From contig CAZSAL010000039.1 of the NCBI GenBank assembly GCA_964604825.1, positions 1 to 26,194 of the forward strand: a DNA stretch of 26,194 nt, given 5' to 3'. Source of the DNA: CAZSAL01 sp964604825. GTDB taxonomy: Bacteria > Elusimicrobiota > Elusimicrobia > 2-01-FULL-59-12. Below, one piece after another: positions 7,233 through 14,416 of this stretch. Made by a program: the position numbers and the translations under genes. Below the pieces are notes generated by a model, which made no database searches, was not told where the DNA came from, and worked only from the letters and a program-made list of their open reading frames with translations. Positions within the stretch are counted from its first letter, which is position 1. Every line of letters starts with the position of its first letter.

Positions 7233-7276
7233 TGTCCTTCGACTCCCCGCACCACGGGCGAGTGAAGCGAGTCGAA
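7233..7276. repeat. Dispersed inverted repeat, copy 1
   Basis: TTCGACTC (7238-7245) and GAGTCGAA (7269-7276) form an 8-bp inverted repeat. The sequence TGTCCTTCGACT at its left end recurs on the other strand in copy 2 (13452-13505). Repeats with this core are common between genes in many bacterial genomes. Here it lies between a small ORF and the start of the following signal-peptide protein. Confidence 0.6.
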
Positions 7277-7279
7277 CCC

Positions 7280-7609
7280 ATGCGAATCATCCTGTCGTTA
7301 CTTGTCTTTGCCGCCGGTCTTTCCGCAGCCGCAGCCGTTTTGACGCTGCAGGTGCACAGGGGGCAAGCTGTCAGCAGGTCGTTAGAAGGCACGCCTCTGG
7401 CAAATTGGCCTACTGCGGACATACTGGTTAATGGGCAGCCGAATGGCTGTAATGTGAGTTTTGTTCCTCCTGCCTGTCCAGTTTGTCCCGCGATGGTGGC
7501 GGTGGCATCCTCTTTAACCTTGCCGCCGGGTAATTATCCTGTGACTCTGCACGCGCCTGATGGACGGGAAGCAATAATTAATCTGTCAGTCGATATGCCC
7601 GGCCCATGA
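7280..7609 (+). CDS. Small exported or membrane-anchored protein, unrecognised
   Basis: From ATG 7280 the 109-residue protein has an N-terminal hydrophobic stretch (IILSLLVFAAGLSAAAAVLTL, split here only by reading) that could be a signal peptide or anchor. A beta-rich region follows, with three cysteines in GCNVSF and PACPVCPAM. The CPVC is a CxxC pair that could be redox-active or bind metal, but no known family is evident. The end LPPGNYPVTLHAPDGREAI resembles a small Ig-like beta domain. An alternative GTG at 7232 overlaps the previous stop codon but would place the dispersed repeat inside the first 16 codons. No Shine-Dalgarno precedes 7280. Confidence 0.55.
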   Translation: MRIILSLLVFAAGLSAAAAVLTLQVHRGQAVSRSLEGTPLANWPTADILVNGQPNGCNVSFVPPACPVCPAMVAVASSLTLPPGNYPVTLHAPDGREAIINLSVDMPGP

Positions 7610-7729
7610 TCGTTGGCAATATGTTTCGTGACCACGCCTGTCTGCGTTTTTCTTCTCTGTAACTTTTCTCGTCGGAAAAACGTCTAATTCTGGCGGTTTC
7701 CTATTGCAATTAAATGGAAGGGGAGCATT

Positions 7730-9556
7730 ATGTGCGGAATTGTGGGTTATATCGGGAATCAGAATGCAGCCAATATCCTTGTCGATGGCCTGAAAAGGTT
7801 GGAGTACAGGGGATATGACTCCGCCGGAGTCGCAATTTTGAGTGAAGCAAAAATTCATCTCCGGCGAAGCGTAGGCAAACTGCCCGTTCTGGAGGGCCTG
7901 CTCAGAGAAAACCCCATAGCCGGCATGATAGGCCTAGGCCATACCCGCTGGGCCACTCACGGTAGGCCTTCGGAGGAAAACGCCCATCCCCACACCTGCT
8001 GCAGGGGAAAAATCGTTGTTGTGCACAACGGCATAATTGAAAATTATGTGGAACTAAAAAATCATCTTACCATCAAAGGGCATGTCTTCAAATCGCAGAC
8101 CGATACAGAGGTTCTGGCTCATCTGATCGAGGAGTCCTATACCGGAGATCTCCTGGCGGCGATGCGTCTCGCATTGAAGCAGGTTACAGGCTCCTATGCA
8201 GTGGGTGTCATGTGCGCTGACGATGACAGGCGCTTTATCGCCGCGAGGAGGGATTCTCCGCTCGTGTTGGGTTTAGGGATTAATGAGATGTTTCTGGCTT
8301 CTGATGTGCCGGCGCTTCTGCCTTATACAAGAAAAGTGATATTTCTCGAAGATGGGGATATCGCAGAAATCCGCTCTGAGCAGATTAAGGTGCGTACAAT
8401 CGATGGAGAACCGGTAGAACGCAAACCTCAAACAATACTGTGGGACGCCGTAATGGCCGAAAAGGCCGGATTCAGGCACTTCATGCTCAAGGAAATATTC
8501 GAACAAAGGACTACAGTGCGGGAAACCTTCCGATCGCGAATTTCTCTCGAAGAAGGGCGCGTAAAACTGCAGGATGTGTTACCGCGGAAAGCGGCGGAAT
8601 CGGTTTCCAGGGTATGCCTGGTCGCCTGCGGCACATCCTATCATTCCGCGCTGGTCGCGCGTTATTGGTTTGAGGAGATGGCCGGCATACCGTGCGATGT
8701 CGAAATAGCCAGCGAATACCGTTATCGGCGTTCCATGAAAGAACCGGGAACGCTTGTGATTGCCATAACCCAGTCCGGTGAAACAGCGGATACCCTGGCC
8801 GCGCTGCGTAATTCCAGACTCAAAGGCCTTACAACACTGGCCGTGTGTAACGCTGTGGGTTCCACGGTAACCAGGGATGCTTACTATACGCTGTACACGC
8901 ATTGCGGTCCGGAAATTGGGGTCGCATCGACGAAGGCTTTTACCGGACAGCTCACGGCGCTGCTCCTGGTTGCGCTTTATCTGGGGCAATGCCGTGAGCG
9001 CATGGCCGAAGACGGCATCAGATCCGTTCTGCAGGCTTTGACGCACCTTCCCTTTTTGATTGACAAGGTGCTCAGCCAGGCCGGAGAAGTCGAGAGGATA
9101 GCCAGGCTGGTCATGTCGCGATCGAATTTCCTTTTTCTCGGGAGACACCTTAACTATCCGATCGCTCTTGAAGGCGCGCTGAAATTGAAGGAGATTTCCT
9201 ATATCCATGCTGAAGGTTACCCTGCCGGCGAAATGAAGCACGGCCCGATTGCGCTTATTGACGAGAATATGCCCGTTGTGGCGATCGCGACCGGTGACCT
9301 TGTGCGGGATAAAATCCTTTCAAATATGGAAGAAGTGAAGGCGCGAAGCGGTATGGTAATCGCGCTCGCTACGGAAGGCGATGAACAGATCGGGGAAAAA
9401 GCGGACTACACAATCTGGCTGCCGGCAGTGCATGAAGCTCTGACTCCAATTCTTTCGATTCTGCCGCTGCAGCTCCTGGCGTACTATGTAGCCGCGTTAC
9501 GGGGCTGCGATATTGACCAGCCGCGTAATCTGGCAAAAAGCGTAACAGTCGAATAA
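7730..9556 (+). CDS. glmS: Glutamine--fructose-6-phosphate aminotransferase (isomerizing)
   Basis: GlmS makes glucosamine-6-phosphate from fructose-6-phosphate and glutamine, the first step toward UDP-GlcNAc for peptidoglycan and LPS. The 608-residue protein has the usual length. It begins MCGIVGYIG, where Cys2 becomes the N-terminal nucleophile of the Ntn glutaminase domain, with GHTRWATHG and HNGIIENY motifs. Two SIS isomerase domains follow: SQSGETADT-type phrase (ITQSGETADTLAAL) and STKAFTGQ in the first, ALKLKEISYIHAEGYPAGEMKHGP in the second. It ends NLAKSVTVE, the conserved tail. AAGGGGAG precedes the ATG. The 120-base upstream gap shows no recognisable glmS ribozyme. It is convergent with the sigma-factor gene. 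Confidence 0.98.
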   Translation: MCGIVGYIGNQNAANILVDGLKRLEYRGYDSAGVAILSEAKIHLRRSVGKLPVLEGLLRENPIAGMIGLGHTRWATHGRPSEENAHPHTCCRGKIVVVHNGIIENYVELKNHLTIKGHVFKSQTDTEVLAHLIEESYTGDLLAAMRLALKQVTGSYAVGVMCADDDRRFIAARRDSPLVLGLGINEMFLASDVPALLPYTRKVIFLEDGDIAEIRSEQIKVRTIDGEPVERKPQTILWDAVMAEKAGFRHFMLKEIFEQRTTVRETFRSRISLEEGRVKLQDVLPRKAAESVSRVCLVACGTSYHSALVARYWFEEMAGIPCDVEIASEYRYRRSMKEPGTLVIAITQSGETADTLAALRNSRLKGLTTLAVCNAVGSTVTRDAYYTLYTHCGPEIGVASTKAFTGQLTALLLVALYLGQCRERMAEDGIRSVLQALTHLPFLIDKVLSQAGEVERIARLVMSRSNFLFLGRHLNYPIALEGALKLKEISYIHAEGYPAGEMKHGPIALIDENMPVVAIATGDLVRDKILSNMEEVKARSGMVIALATEGDEQIGEKADYTIWLPAVHEALTPILSILPLQLLAYYVAALRGCDIDQPRNLAKSVTVE

Positions 9557-9569
9557 AAGGGAGGCTCTA

Positions 9570-9628
9570 AGCGCTAAGCTCCAGGCCTATCGCTAAGTCT
9601 TTGCCTTCAGCCAGGAGCCTGGAGCGCT
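9570..9628. terminator. Inverted repeat between glmS and the sigma gene, likely terminator
   Basis: GCTCCAGGC (9578-9586) is complementary to GCCTGGAGC (9617-9625), extended by AGCGC (9570-9574) with GCGCT (9624-9628). The 30-base interior makes it a loose stem. It lies directly after the glmS stop, between convergent genes. It may also belong to a dispersed intergenic repeat family, since CGCTAAG occurs twice inside it. Confidence 0.45.
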
Positions 9629-9643
9629 GTTTATTAAACAGCG
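9625..9643. terminator. Perfect 8-bp hairpin spanning the sigma-gene stop codon
   Basis: CGCTGTTT and AAACAGCG flank a three-base loop (ATT). The stop codon of the minus-strand sigma gene (TAA, 9634-9636) lies in the loop and first stem base. The hairpin is very compact and placed for bidirectional termination between convergent genes, although no long U run follows directly. Confidence 0.5.
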
Positions 9644-10284
9644 ACGGTTTCTTTTGTTTTTGGCTGATTGTTCCTGGCAGACCGGACAAATTCGCCGTCA
9701 AATGTTACCTGCTTGTAGAGCAGCTTTCGTGCCCGGTGCAGATAGGCTTTAACCGTTCCAATCGGGCGGTTCAGCCGCTCGGCTACCTCATCAAGAGGCA
9801 GATCTTCAAAATAGTGCAGGTTGAAAATATCCTGGTACTGGCTTGGCAGAGTCTTCGTTGCGCGGCGTATGGCATCCATTTCCATTTTCTTTTCAGTTAG
9901 AAGTTCGAAGGAAGGGCCGCTTTCAGGCACCTGAGGCGGACGATATGCCGTATCTTCGGATACGGGGATATCCAGCGAGCACCAGCGCAGAACTTTGTTG
10001 TGCCTGAGACGGTTGCGCACATGATTCAGAACAATGGAATAAATCCAGGTTGAAAAGCGGGCCTTATGATGGAAATCAGCCAGGTGGCGATAGGCTTCTA
10101 TAAAGGCTTCCTGCAGCACGTCTTCGGCTTCAGTGCTGTTGCATAGAATTCGGCAGGCAAGATCGTAAAGGGGGTCTTTGTATTTCTGAATCAGGTGTCC
10201 GTAGGCCTCAGGATCTCCTTCCAGCGCGGCCTTAATCCAGAATTTGTCTTCACTTGGATCACGCAACGTCTTTGAAGCACTCAT
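9634..10284 (-). CDS. RNA polymerase sigma factor, ECF (sigma-70 family)
   Basis: The 216-residue protein contains sigma region 2 (about residues 28-95: YGHLIQKYKDPLYDLACRIL, EDVLQEAFIEAYRHL, FSTWIYSIVLNHVRNRLR) and region 4 (about 140-195: LPSQYQDIFNLHYFEDLPLDEVAERLNRPIGTVKAYLHRARKLL, shown in two parts by domain). There is no region 1 or 3, so it is an ECF-type factor that directs RNA polymerase to an alternative promoter set. A short tail of about 20 residues follows region 4. No anti-sigma gene is adjacent; the gene stands alone between glmS (convergent) and tRNA-Asn (divergent). GGAGGG lies 7 bases before the ATG. Its regulon is unknown, but the envelope stress-type cluster nearby is a candidate. 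Confidence 0.93.
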   Translation of the reverse strand: MSASKTLRDPSEDKFWIKAALEGDPEAYGHLIQKYKDPLYDLACRILCNSTEAEDVLQEAFIEAYRHLADFHHKARFSTWIYSIVLNHVRNRLRHNKVLRWCSLDIPVSEDTAYRPPQVPESGPSFELLTEKKMEMDAIRRATKTLPSQYQDIFNLHYFEDLPLDEVAERLNRPIGTVKAYLHRARKLLYKQVTFDGEFVRSARNNQPKTKETVAV

Positions 10285-10363
10285 TCCAATCCCTCCTGAA
10301 AAAGAGTTGTCGATGAAGCATCTGTTAAAGGAGTAATAAGCAGATGATCTTCTACGTAAATAA

Positions 10364-10392
10364 AGTTTAAGTATTTGTTTGAGTCAAGTCAA
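10364..10392 (-). promoter_or_regulatory. Candidate promoter of the ECF sigma gene
   Basis: On the minus strand TTGACT (10392-10387), a 17-base spacer and TAAACT (10369-10364) make a reasonable housekeeping-type promoter about 80 bases before the sigma-factor ATG. A second overlapping TTGACT gives a slightly shorter spacing. The surrounding 290-base gap (10285-10577) is clearly AT-rich and holds no gene. Confidence 0.45.
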
Positions 10393-10522
10393 TATGAAAT
10401 AATTTAATACGTTTAGATATCCAATTTCTTAGACGGAAAAGTCGCTGTTCAGTTATATTGAATATATTCGATTACTACGACCATGGAGGGATGTTTTGAA
10501 ATGCCGGTTAATATAACATGTT

Positions 10523-10550
10523 TTGTCTCGCTGCATAGTTTTTCTACAAT
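10523..10550 (+). promoter_or_regulatory. Candidate promoter of tRNA-Asn
   Basis: TTGTCT (10523-10528), a 16-base spacer and TACAAT (10545-10550) lie 27 bases before the tRNA-Asn 5' end. The -10 box matches the consensus in five of six positions. If it is used, transcription would start near 10557 and could run through the tRNA into the DUF4105 gene. Confidence 0.45.
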
Positions 10551-10577
10551 CAGACTTAGAATAAGACAAGGTTGACC

Positions 10578-10649
10578 TCCCGGGTAGCTCAATGGTGGAG
10601 CATCCCGCTGTTAACGGGAGGGTTGCAGGTTCGAGTCCTGCCCCGGGAG
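10578..10649 (+). tRNA. tRNA-Asn (GTT)
   Basis: A full cloverleaf can be drawn: acceptor TCCCGGG with CCCGGGA (10642-10648) and discriminator G, a D arm around TAGCTCAATGGTGGAGCA, an anticodon stem TCCCG/CGGGA with loop CTGTTAA (anticodon GTT), and a T arm GCAGG-TTCGAGT-CCTGC. The bases after the discriminator are GCCA, so CCA is offset by one base rather than encoded in the normal place. The DUF4105 gene begins 20 bases beyond that CCA. Confidence 0.93.
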
Positions 10650-10673
10650 GCCAACCTGCCAGATTGCCGCTTA

Positions 10674-12611
10674 ATGTTAATGCGTCCCCTATTCTGGCGT
10701 TTAGTCCAATTTCTGGCAGTAGGGATGTTTGTTGTTCCCGCCCTGTCCGCAGATTCATCTGTCCTTGATAAGTTGCTTAACGAAGCACACGCCCGCCATC
10801 TGGCGGATCAGCGTTACTGGCGGATTATTCTTCATTATCACACTGATATCCTCGGCTTAACCCGCAGTGATATCGATGATCCCCGTTTCTTTTTTTGCGG
10901 CAGGGGAGGAAGCGATCCACAGTGTGAACTTGATGCGACTTTGAAAGCCTTTTTTGCGGTACCGGCGAGTTCAACTAAACAAAAGAACGGCGCCGAAAAT
11001 CCGGAAGACCAGCCCGCGCAATGCCGTTTCCCCGCCCGCTATGCATGGCTGAAAGAAGAACTGCCTTCGGGGAATGAAATTCCCGCCGCAGCCTGCACGC
11101 GATATGAACAATGGCGCGCGCATTTAGATCCATCAGGCATCACGCTGATTTTTGCTTCCTATTACATGAGCAATCCATCTTCCATGTATGGCCATACGCT
11201 GCTGCGTCTTGATCAGATAAAACACTCCAATAACGAGCGCCTGCTTGATTACACGGTTAATTTCGCTGCCGTTCCGACGCGGCATAACCCTTTTCTGTAC
11301 GGTTTCTACGGTCTGGCGGGGGGATTTCATGGGCGTTTTTCGACAATGCCTTACTACATGAAGGTTCAAGAATACAACAATATGGAATCCCGCGATCTGT
11401 GGGAATATTCTCTGGCGCTGACACCGAAGCAGATTGAGAACTTGATGAGGCATCTGTGGGAGATGGGAAACGCCTCGATGCCTTATTATTTTCTTATCAG
11501 GAACTGTTCCTATCAACTGCTGACGCTCCTTGAAGCCGCCGACCCGGAGCTGCATCTGACGGATCAATTTCGCTTTAAAGCCATTCCGGTAGATACGCTG
11601 CGTGCTGTTCTAAGGTATCCAGGTCTTGTCTCTAAAATAGAGCGCAGGCCCTCGCACGTGCACAGGATGCTGGCCGCGCGGTCCCTCCTGAACAAAGATG
11701 AGATCCGTCTTGCAAGGAAGATCTCAGCCGACGCCGGACCGCAGAATTTGGCTTTGCTCCGGGGACGGCCCCCTGAACGCCAGGCGCTGATTCTTGAATC
11801 GGCTTATGATTATTTTTGTTACCGTGCGGGATTTAGGCCTGATCAGCCTGAGAAGGTTCAGGAGCAGGAACAGCTCCTGCTCCTGGCCCGCAACCAGCTT
11901 GGCGCAGTCTCGCATGTCCCGGTGTTCCTGGCCTATCAGGACCGCCCGGATCAGGGACATGCAACTGGCCGCATGGGGGTCTCCTATGGATTTACAAACC
12001 ACTCTCATTTCGAGGAGCTTTCTCTCCGTCCTGCGCTGCACGATCTGAACGAAGACGTTACGGGTTATGTCCCGGGCAGCCAGTTGCAGATGTTCAATCT
12101 TCGCCTGCGCTACGACAATGACCGCCGGACAACTTACCTCCAGGAATTTACGATCGTTGACCTGCTGTCTCTGTCTCCTTATGACCAATGGGTACATCCG
12201 CCCAGTTGGAAAGTGAAAACCGGCCTGGCTGTGGCAAATGATCTCTCGAAAGATCCGGAAAACAGCCTTTACTATGGATTGAACGTCGGAACAGGATATA
12301 CAGTGCGGTGTGCGGATTCGGCTATGGCTTATGCGCTGGCGGAAACGGATATGGGCGTTGGACATGTTTTTGATCACTCCGGCCGGGTAGGCGGAGGCGG
12401 TTCTACGGGATTATTGTTCGATCTGGGAGCGCATTGGGAATCTCATCTTGAAGCGGGCTATTACTATTACTTTCTGGGAGATGACCATCCGTCCGTAAAA
12501 CTGAAGTGCATTCAGGCTTTTCCCATCACGCGAAACTGGCAGTTGCGCGCCACCCTCCAGCGTCAGAATCAGTATAAAGAACTGCTGTTCAGCCTTTTCC
12601 GCTATCTTTGA
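10674..12611 (+). CDS. DUF4105 / Lnb N-terminal periplasmic domain protein
   Basis: The start at 10674 is the first ATG after the tRNA; the open frame continues through the tRNA to 10572 but that part is not protein-coding. The 645-residue protein has a signal peptide (about 1-26, ending PALSADS) and an N-terminal helical region with YWRIILHYH. The Lnb/DUF4105 domain (about 150-300) follows, with SSMYGHTLLRLD near residue 170 and LIRNCSYQLLTLLE near 275. The invariant-looking His and Cys of these motifs suggest a papain-like cysteine hydrolase, but this is inference. The last 200 residues are beta-rich and end in LFRYL, suggesting a beta-barrel. It should act at the periplasm or outer membrane. 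No Shine-Dalgarno is seen. Its 3' end overlaps the opposite-strand hydrolase by 23 bases. Confidence 0.88.
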   Translation: MLMRPLFWRLVQFLAVGMFVVPALSADSSVLDKLLNEAHARHLADQRYWRIILHYHTDILGLTRSDIDDPRFFFCGRGGSDPQCELDATLKAFFAVPASSTKQKNGAENPEDQPAQCRFPARYAWLKEELPSGNEIPAAACTRYEQWRAHLDPSGITLIFASYYMSNPSSMYGHTLLRLDQIKHSNNERLLDYTVNFAAVPTRHNPFLYGFYGLAGGFHGRFSTMPYYMKVQEYNNMESRDLWEYSLALTPKQIENLMRHLWEMGNASMPYYFLIRNCSYQLLTLLEAADPELHLTDQFRFKAIPVDTLRAVLRYPGLVSKIERRPSHVHRMLAARSLLNKDEIRLARKISADAGPQNLALLRGRPPERQALILESAYDYFCYRAGFRPDQPEKVQEQEQLLLLARNQLGAVSHVPVFLAYQDRPDQGHATGRMGVSYGFTNHSHFEELSLRPALHDLNEDVTGYVPGSQLQMFNLRLRYDNDRRTTYLQEFTIVDLLSLSPYDQWVHPPSWKVKTGLAVANDLSKDPENSLYYGLNVGTGYTVRCADSAMAYALAETDMGVGHVFDHSGRVGGGGSTGLLFDLGAHWESHLEAGYYYYFLGDDHPSVKLKCIQAFPITRNWQLRATLQRQNQYKELLFSLFRYL

Positions 12612-13449
12612 TCGCGGCGGTGAAAAAGTCTGAAATGTCCTTCTCGTACCGGCCGCGTTCACTCAACGGCAATGCAAGGTGCCCTGCGCCAGGCACTATC
12701 CATAATTTTTTTGGTTCCCGCGCTTTCGCATAAAGGCGTTCCGACATCCGGCACGGTATTATTTCATCGCGGTCTCCGTGTATGAGAAAGATAGGCCTTG
12801 GGGAAATGCGTGCGATCTCGGCTTCAGGATCGTATCCACGGCATACGAATAAGGGAGCAATCGGGTACATCGGCCAGGTAAAAATATGACGGCCCAGCGC
12901 CGCGCGGGTCATGGAACGGTAGGAGGAAAATGCCGCTTCAATAACAGCGGCTTTAACAATCGGTTCCCGCGCAGCCACTACAACGGCCACTGCGCCTCCA
13001 ATCGACTGGCCGAAAACCGCCACGCCGGTTGAAGGATCTCGGAGATGGTCTTTTGCATACCGGACAGAGGCAATACCGTCCCGAACCGTCGCAGCCGGAT
13101 CGGGTTTTCCCTCCGAAGCGCCATAGCCTTCGTAGTCAAAAATCAGCACGTCAAAACCGTTTCTGACGAGAAACATCGAAAGAAGAAAATGATTGGAAAC
13201 GTTTCCGAAATTTCCGTGGAAATGAACTACCGTTCCTTTGGGTTTCCGGTTTGTCCTGAAATAAAGACCGTAGAGCTTTTTGCCGTTAAGGCTGGGATAT
13301 TGGACGATTTCGTAATTCAAGCCGATTGTAGCGGGGTCGGCGTAAAGATGATGATTGGGGAAATAGAAAAATCCCTGGCACCCTGCCAGCGCGAAGCAGA
13401 AGAGGAGAAAAGTCGTAGACAAATGAGAACGCGCAGAAAAAAACGACAT
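12589..13449 (-). CDS. Alpha/beta hydrolase lipoprotein
   Basis: The 286-residue protein starts with a lipoprotein signal peptide whose lipobox ALAGC puts the lipidated Cys at residue 24. The alpha/beta-hydrolase fold is evident: oxyanion-hole HGN (78-80), FDYEGYGAS (104-112), nucleophile elbow GQSIGG (Ser149), acid Asp228 in HGDRDEIIP and His257 in GAGHLAL. It is close to the BEM46/FrsA-like serine hydrolases found in many bacteria; substrate unknown. As a lipoprotein it would face the periplasm or outer membrane. GGAG about 8 bases before the ATG is part of dispersed repeat copy 2. The gene is convergent with the DUF4105 gene and overlaps its end. Confidence 0.9.
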   Translation of the reverse strand: MSFFSARSHLSTTFLLFCFALAGCQGFFYFPNHHLYADPATIGLNYEIVQYPSLNGKKLYGLYFRTNRKPKGTVVHFHGNFGNVSNHFLLSMFLVRNGFDVLIFDYEGYGASEGKPDPAATVRDGIASVRYAKDHLRDPSTGVAVFGQSIGGAVAVVVAAREPIVKAAVIEAAFSSYRSMTRAALGRHIFTWPMYPIAPLFVCRGYDPEAEIARISPRPIFLIHGDRDEIIPCRMSERLYAKAREPKKLWIVPGAGHLALPLSERGRYEKDISDFFTAAIKDSGKG

Positions 13450-13451
13450 AG

Positions 13452-13505
13452 TTCGACTCCACTTTTGTTTCGCTCACTATTGTCCTGAGCGAAGTCGAAG
13501 GACAT
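13452..13505. repeat. Dispersed inverted repeat, copy 2, at a gene start
   Basis: TTCGACT (13452-13458) pairs with AGTCGAA (13493-13499), and inside it TTCGCTCA (13469-13476) pairs with TGAGCGAA (13486-13493). The minus strand reads TGTCCTTCGACTTCGC at the outer end, sharing TGTCCTTCGACT with copy 1 (7233-7276). The left end abuts the start codon of the hydrolase at 13449 and supplies its GGAG. Confidence 0.65.
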
Positions 13506-13525
13506 AAATTTATAATATCACCGCC

Positions 13526-13554
13526 TTGTTAATATATTATCGATAAGTTAGGAT
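13526..13554 (+). promoter_or_regulatory. Candidate promoter of the HQxxH lipoprotein gene
   Basis: TTGTTA (13526-13531), exactly 17 bases, then TAGGAT (13549-13554) lie 39 bases before the ATG at 13594, in an AT-rich stretch. Each box matches the consensus in four of six positions. Confidence 0.35.
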
Positions 13555-13593
13555 GAATTTAGCTTGTTTTATTGGAAACCGGGAGGATGGAAT

Positions 13594-14409
13594 ATGAATA
13601 GAAAATTGGCACTTCCGTTTGTGCTGCTTCTTTTAACAGCCTGTGTTCGCCTTGACACACTGCCGCCAGGAATGGCGAATCCAAGCCAGACTGGTGGTTC
13701 AATGTCCTTCCCGGATGTGGATTCCAACGGCGCGCTGAAATCCCTGCATTTCTCCGTGCATGGTTACTTGGACGCTGACATGCAGTCTGTTTCGCAAAGG
13801 GCGGAAAGTATTTACAACAAAATTGGTAATGATACCGGACTTTACTCTTATATGGCCGGCAATAATTACACCATCGTGCTTTACCGCGACGCCGATGAAT
13901 ATTTGCGGAAAACAAACCAGCAGGCGGGATCAAAAATAACTTCATCAAGCAGCACGATCTATATGTATCCGGACCCGGATAATGCGGCGCAGCTGGCTCA
14001 CCAGTTGTGTCATATGGTTCTGCAGCCTTATTTCGGAGACAGTGCGCAAAACCTGCGCTGGATCGTTGAAGGGATAGCGATGATGGAGGAATATCCGAAT
14101 ATGCAGAATGCAGATCAGAACCTTTATCTGCAGAGCAAGCAGGATCACCTCAGGCTGAACCCCATACCTTTTTCTCAAATGACTTTTGCCAATCCGGTGA
14201 ACGAAGATGGCCGGCGTACGGATCCATGGTTTCAGCAGGTTGACAGTGTAGTTTCTTTCCTGGTCCAGCAGGGTCCGGGCAGCACCTTTGGCAATTTCTT
14301 GAACGAATTACGTACCAGCGGCGACGCGAATCGCGCTCTGCAGGACAATTACGCCTCGAAATTCCACAACATGACCGATCTGGAAACGGCCTGGCGCAGT
14401 ACCATCTAG
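13594..14409 (+). CDS. Lipoprotein resembling a peptidase-MA-type metallopeptidase, catalytic Glu replaced
   Basis: The 271-residue protein has a short signal peptide with lipobox LLTAC (Cys17), and GGGAGGAT precedes the ATG at 13594. Around residues 85-165 it follows the pattern of gluzincin peptidases of the peptidase-MA type: a strand IVLYRDADEYL, a segment STIYMYP, then AHQLCHMVL and RWIVEGIAMMEEY. The usual HExxH is HQLCH here (H136, Q137, H140); the third ligand would be E159 in the WIVEG motif. Both metal-binding histidines and the third Glu are kept, but the catalytic Glu is Gln (CAG instead of GAG). The protein may therefore bind metal without cleaving peptide bonds. The family assignment rests on motif pattern only. 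Confidence 0.65.
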   Translation: MNRKLALPFVLLLLTACVRLDTLPPGMANPSQTGGSMSFPDVDSNGALKSLHFSVHGYLDADMQSVSQRAESIYNKIGNDTGLYSYMAGNNYTIVLYRDADEYLRKTNQQAGSKITSSSSTIYMYPDPDNAAQLAHQLCHMVLQPYFGDSAQNLRWIVEGIAMMEEYPNMQNADQNLYLQSKQDHLRLNPIPFSQMTFANPVNEDGRRTDPWFQQVDSVVSFLVQQGPGSTFGNFLNELRTSGDANRALQDNYASKFHNMTDLETAWRSTI

Positions 14410-14416
14410 TTAATAT

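Noticed and set aside
7610..7729. glmS ribozyme or riboswitch in the glmS leader
   Set aside because: The gap is 120 bases, AT-leaning and without recognisable ribozyme pairing elements.
8579..9241. 220-residue minus-strand ORF opposite glmS
   Set aside because: It is antisense to a clear GlmS domain and shows no motif or ribosome site.
11724..12377. 217-residue minus-strand ORF opposite the DUF4105 gene
   Set aside because: It is a codon-usage shadow of the plus-strand gene; no motifs.
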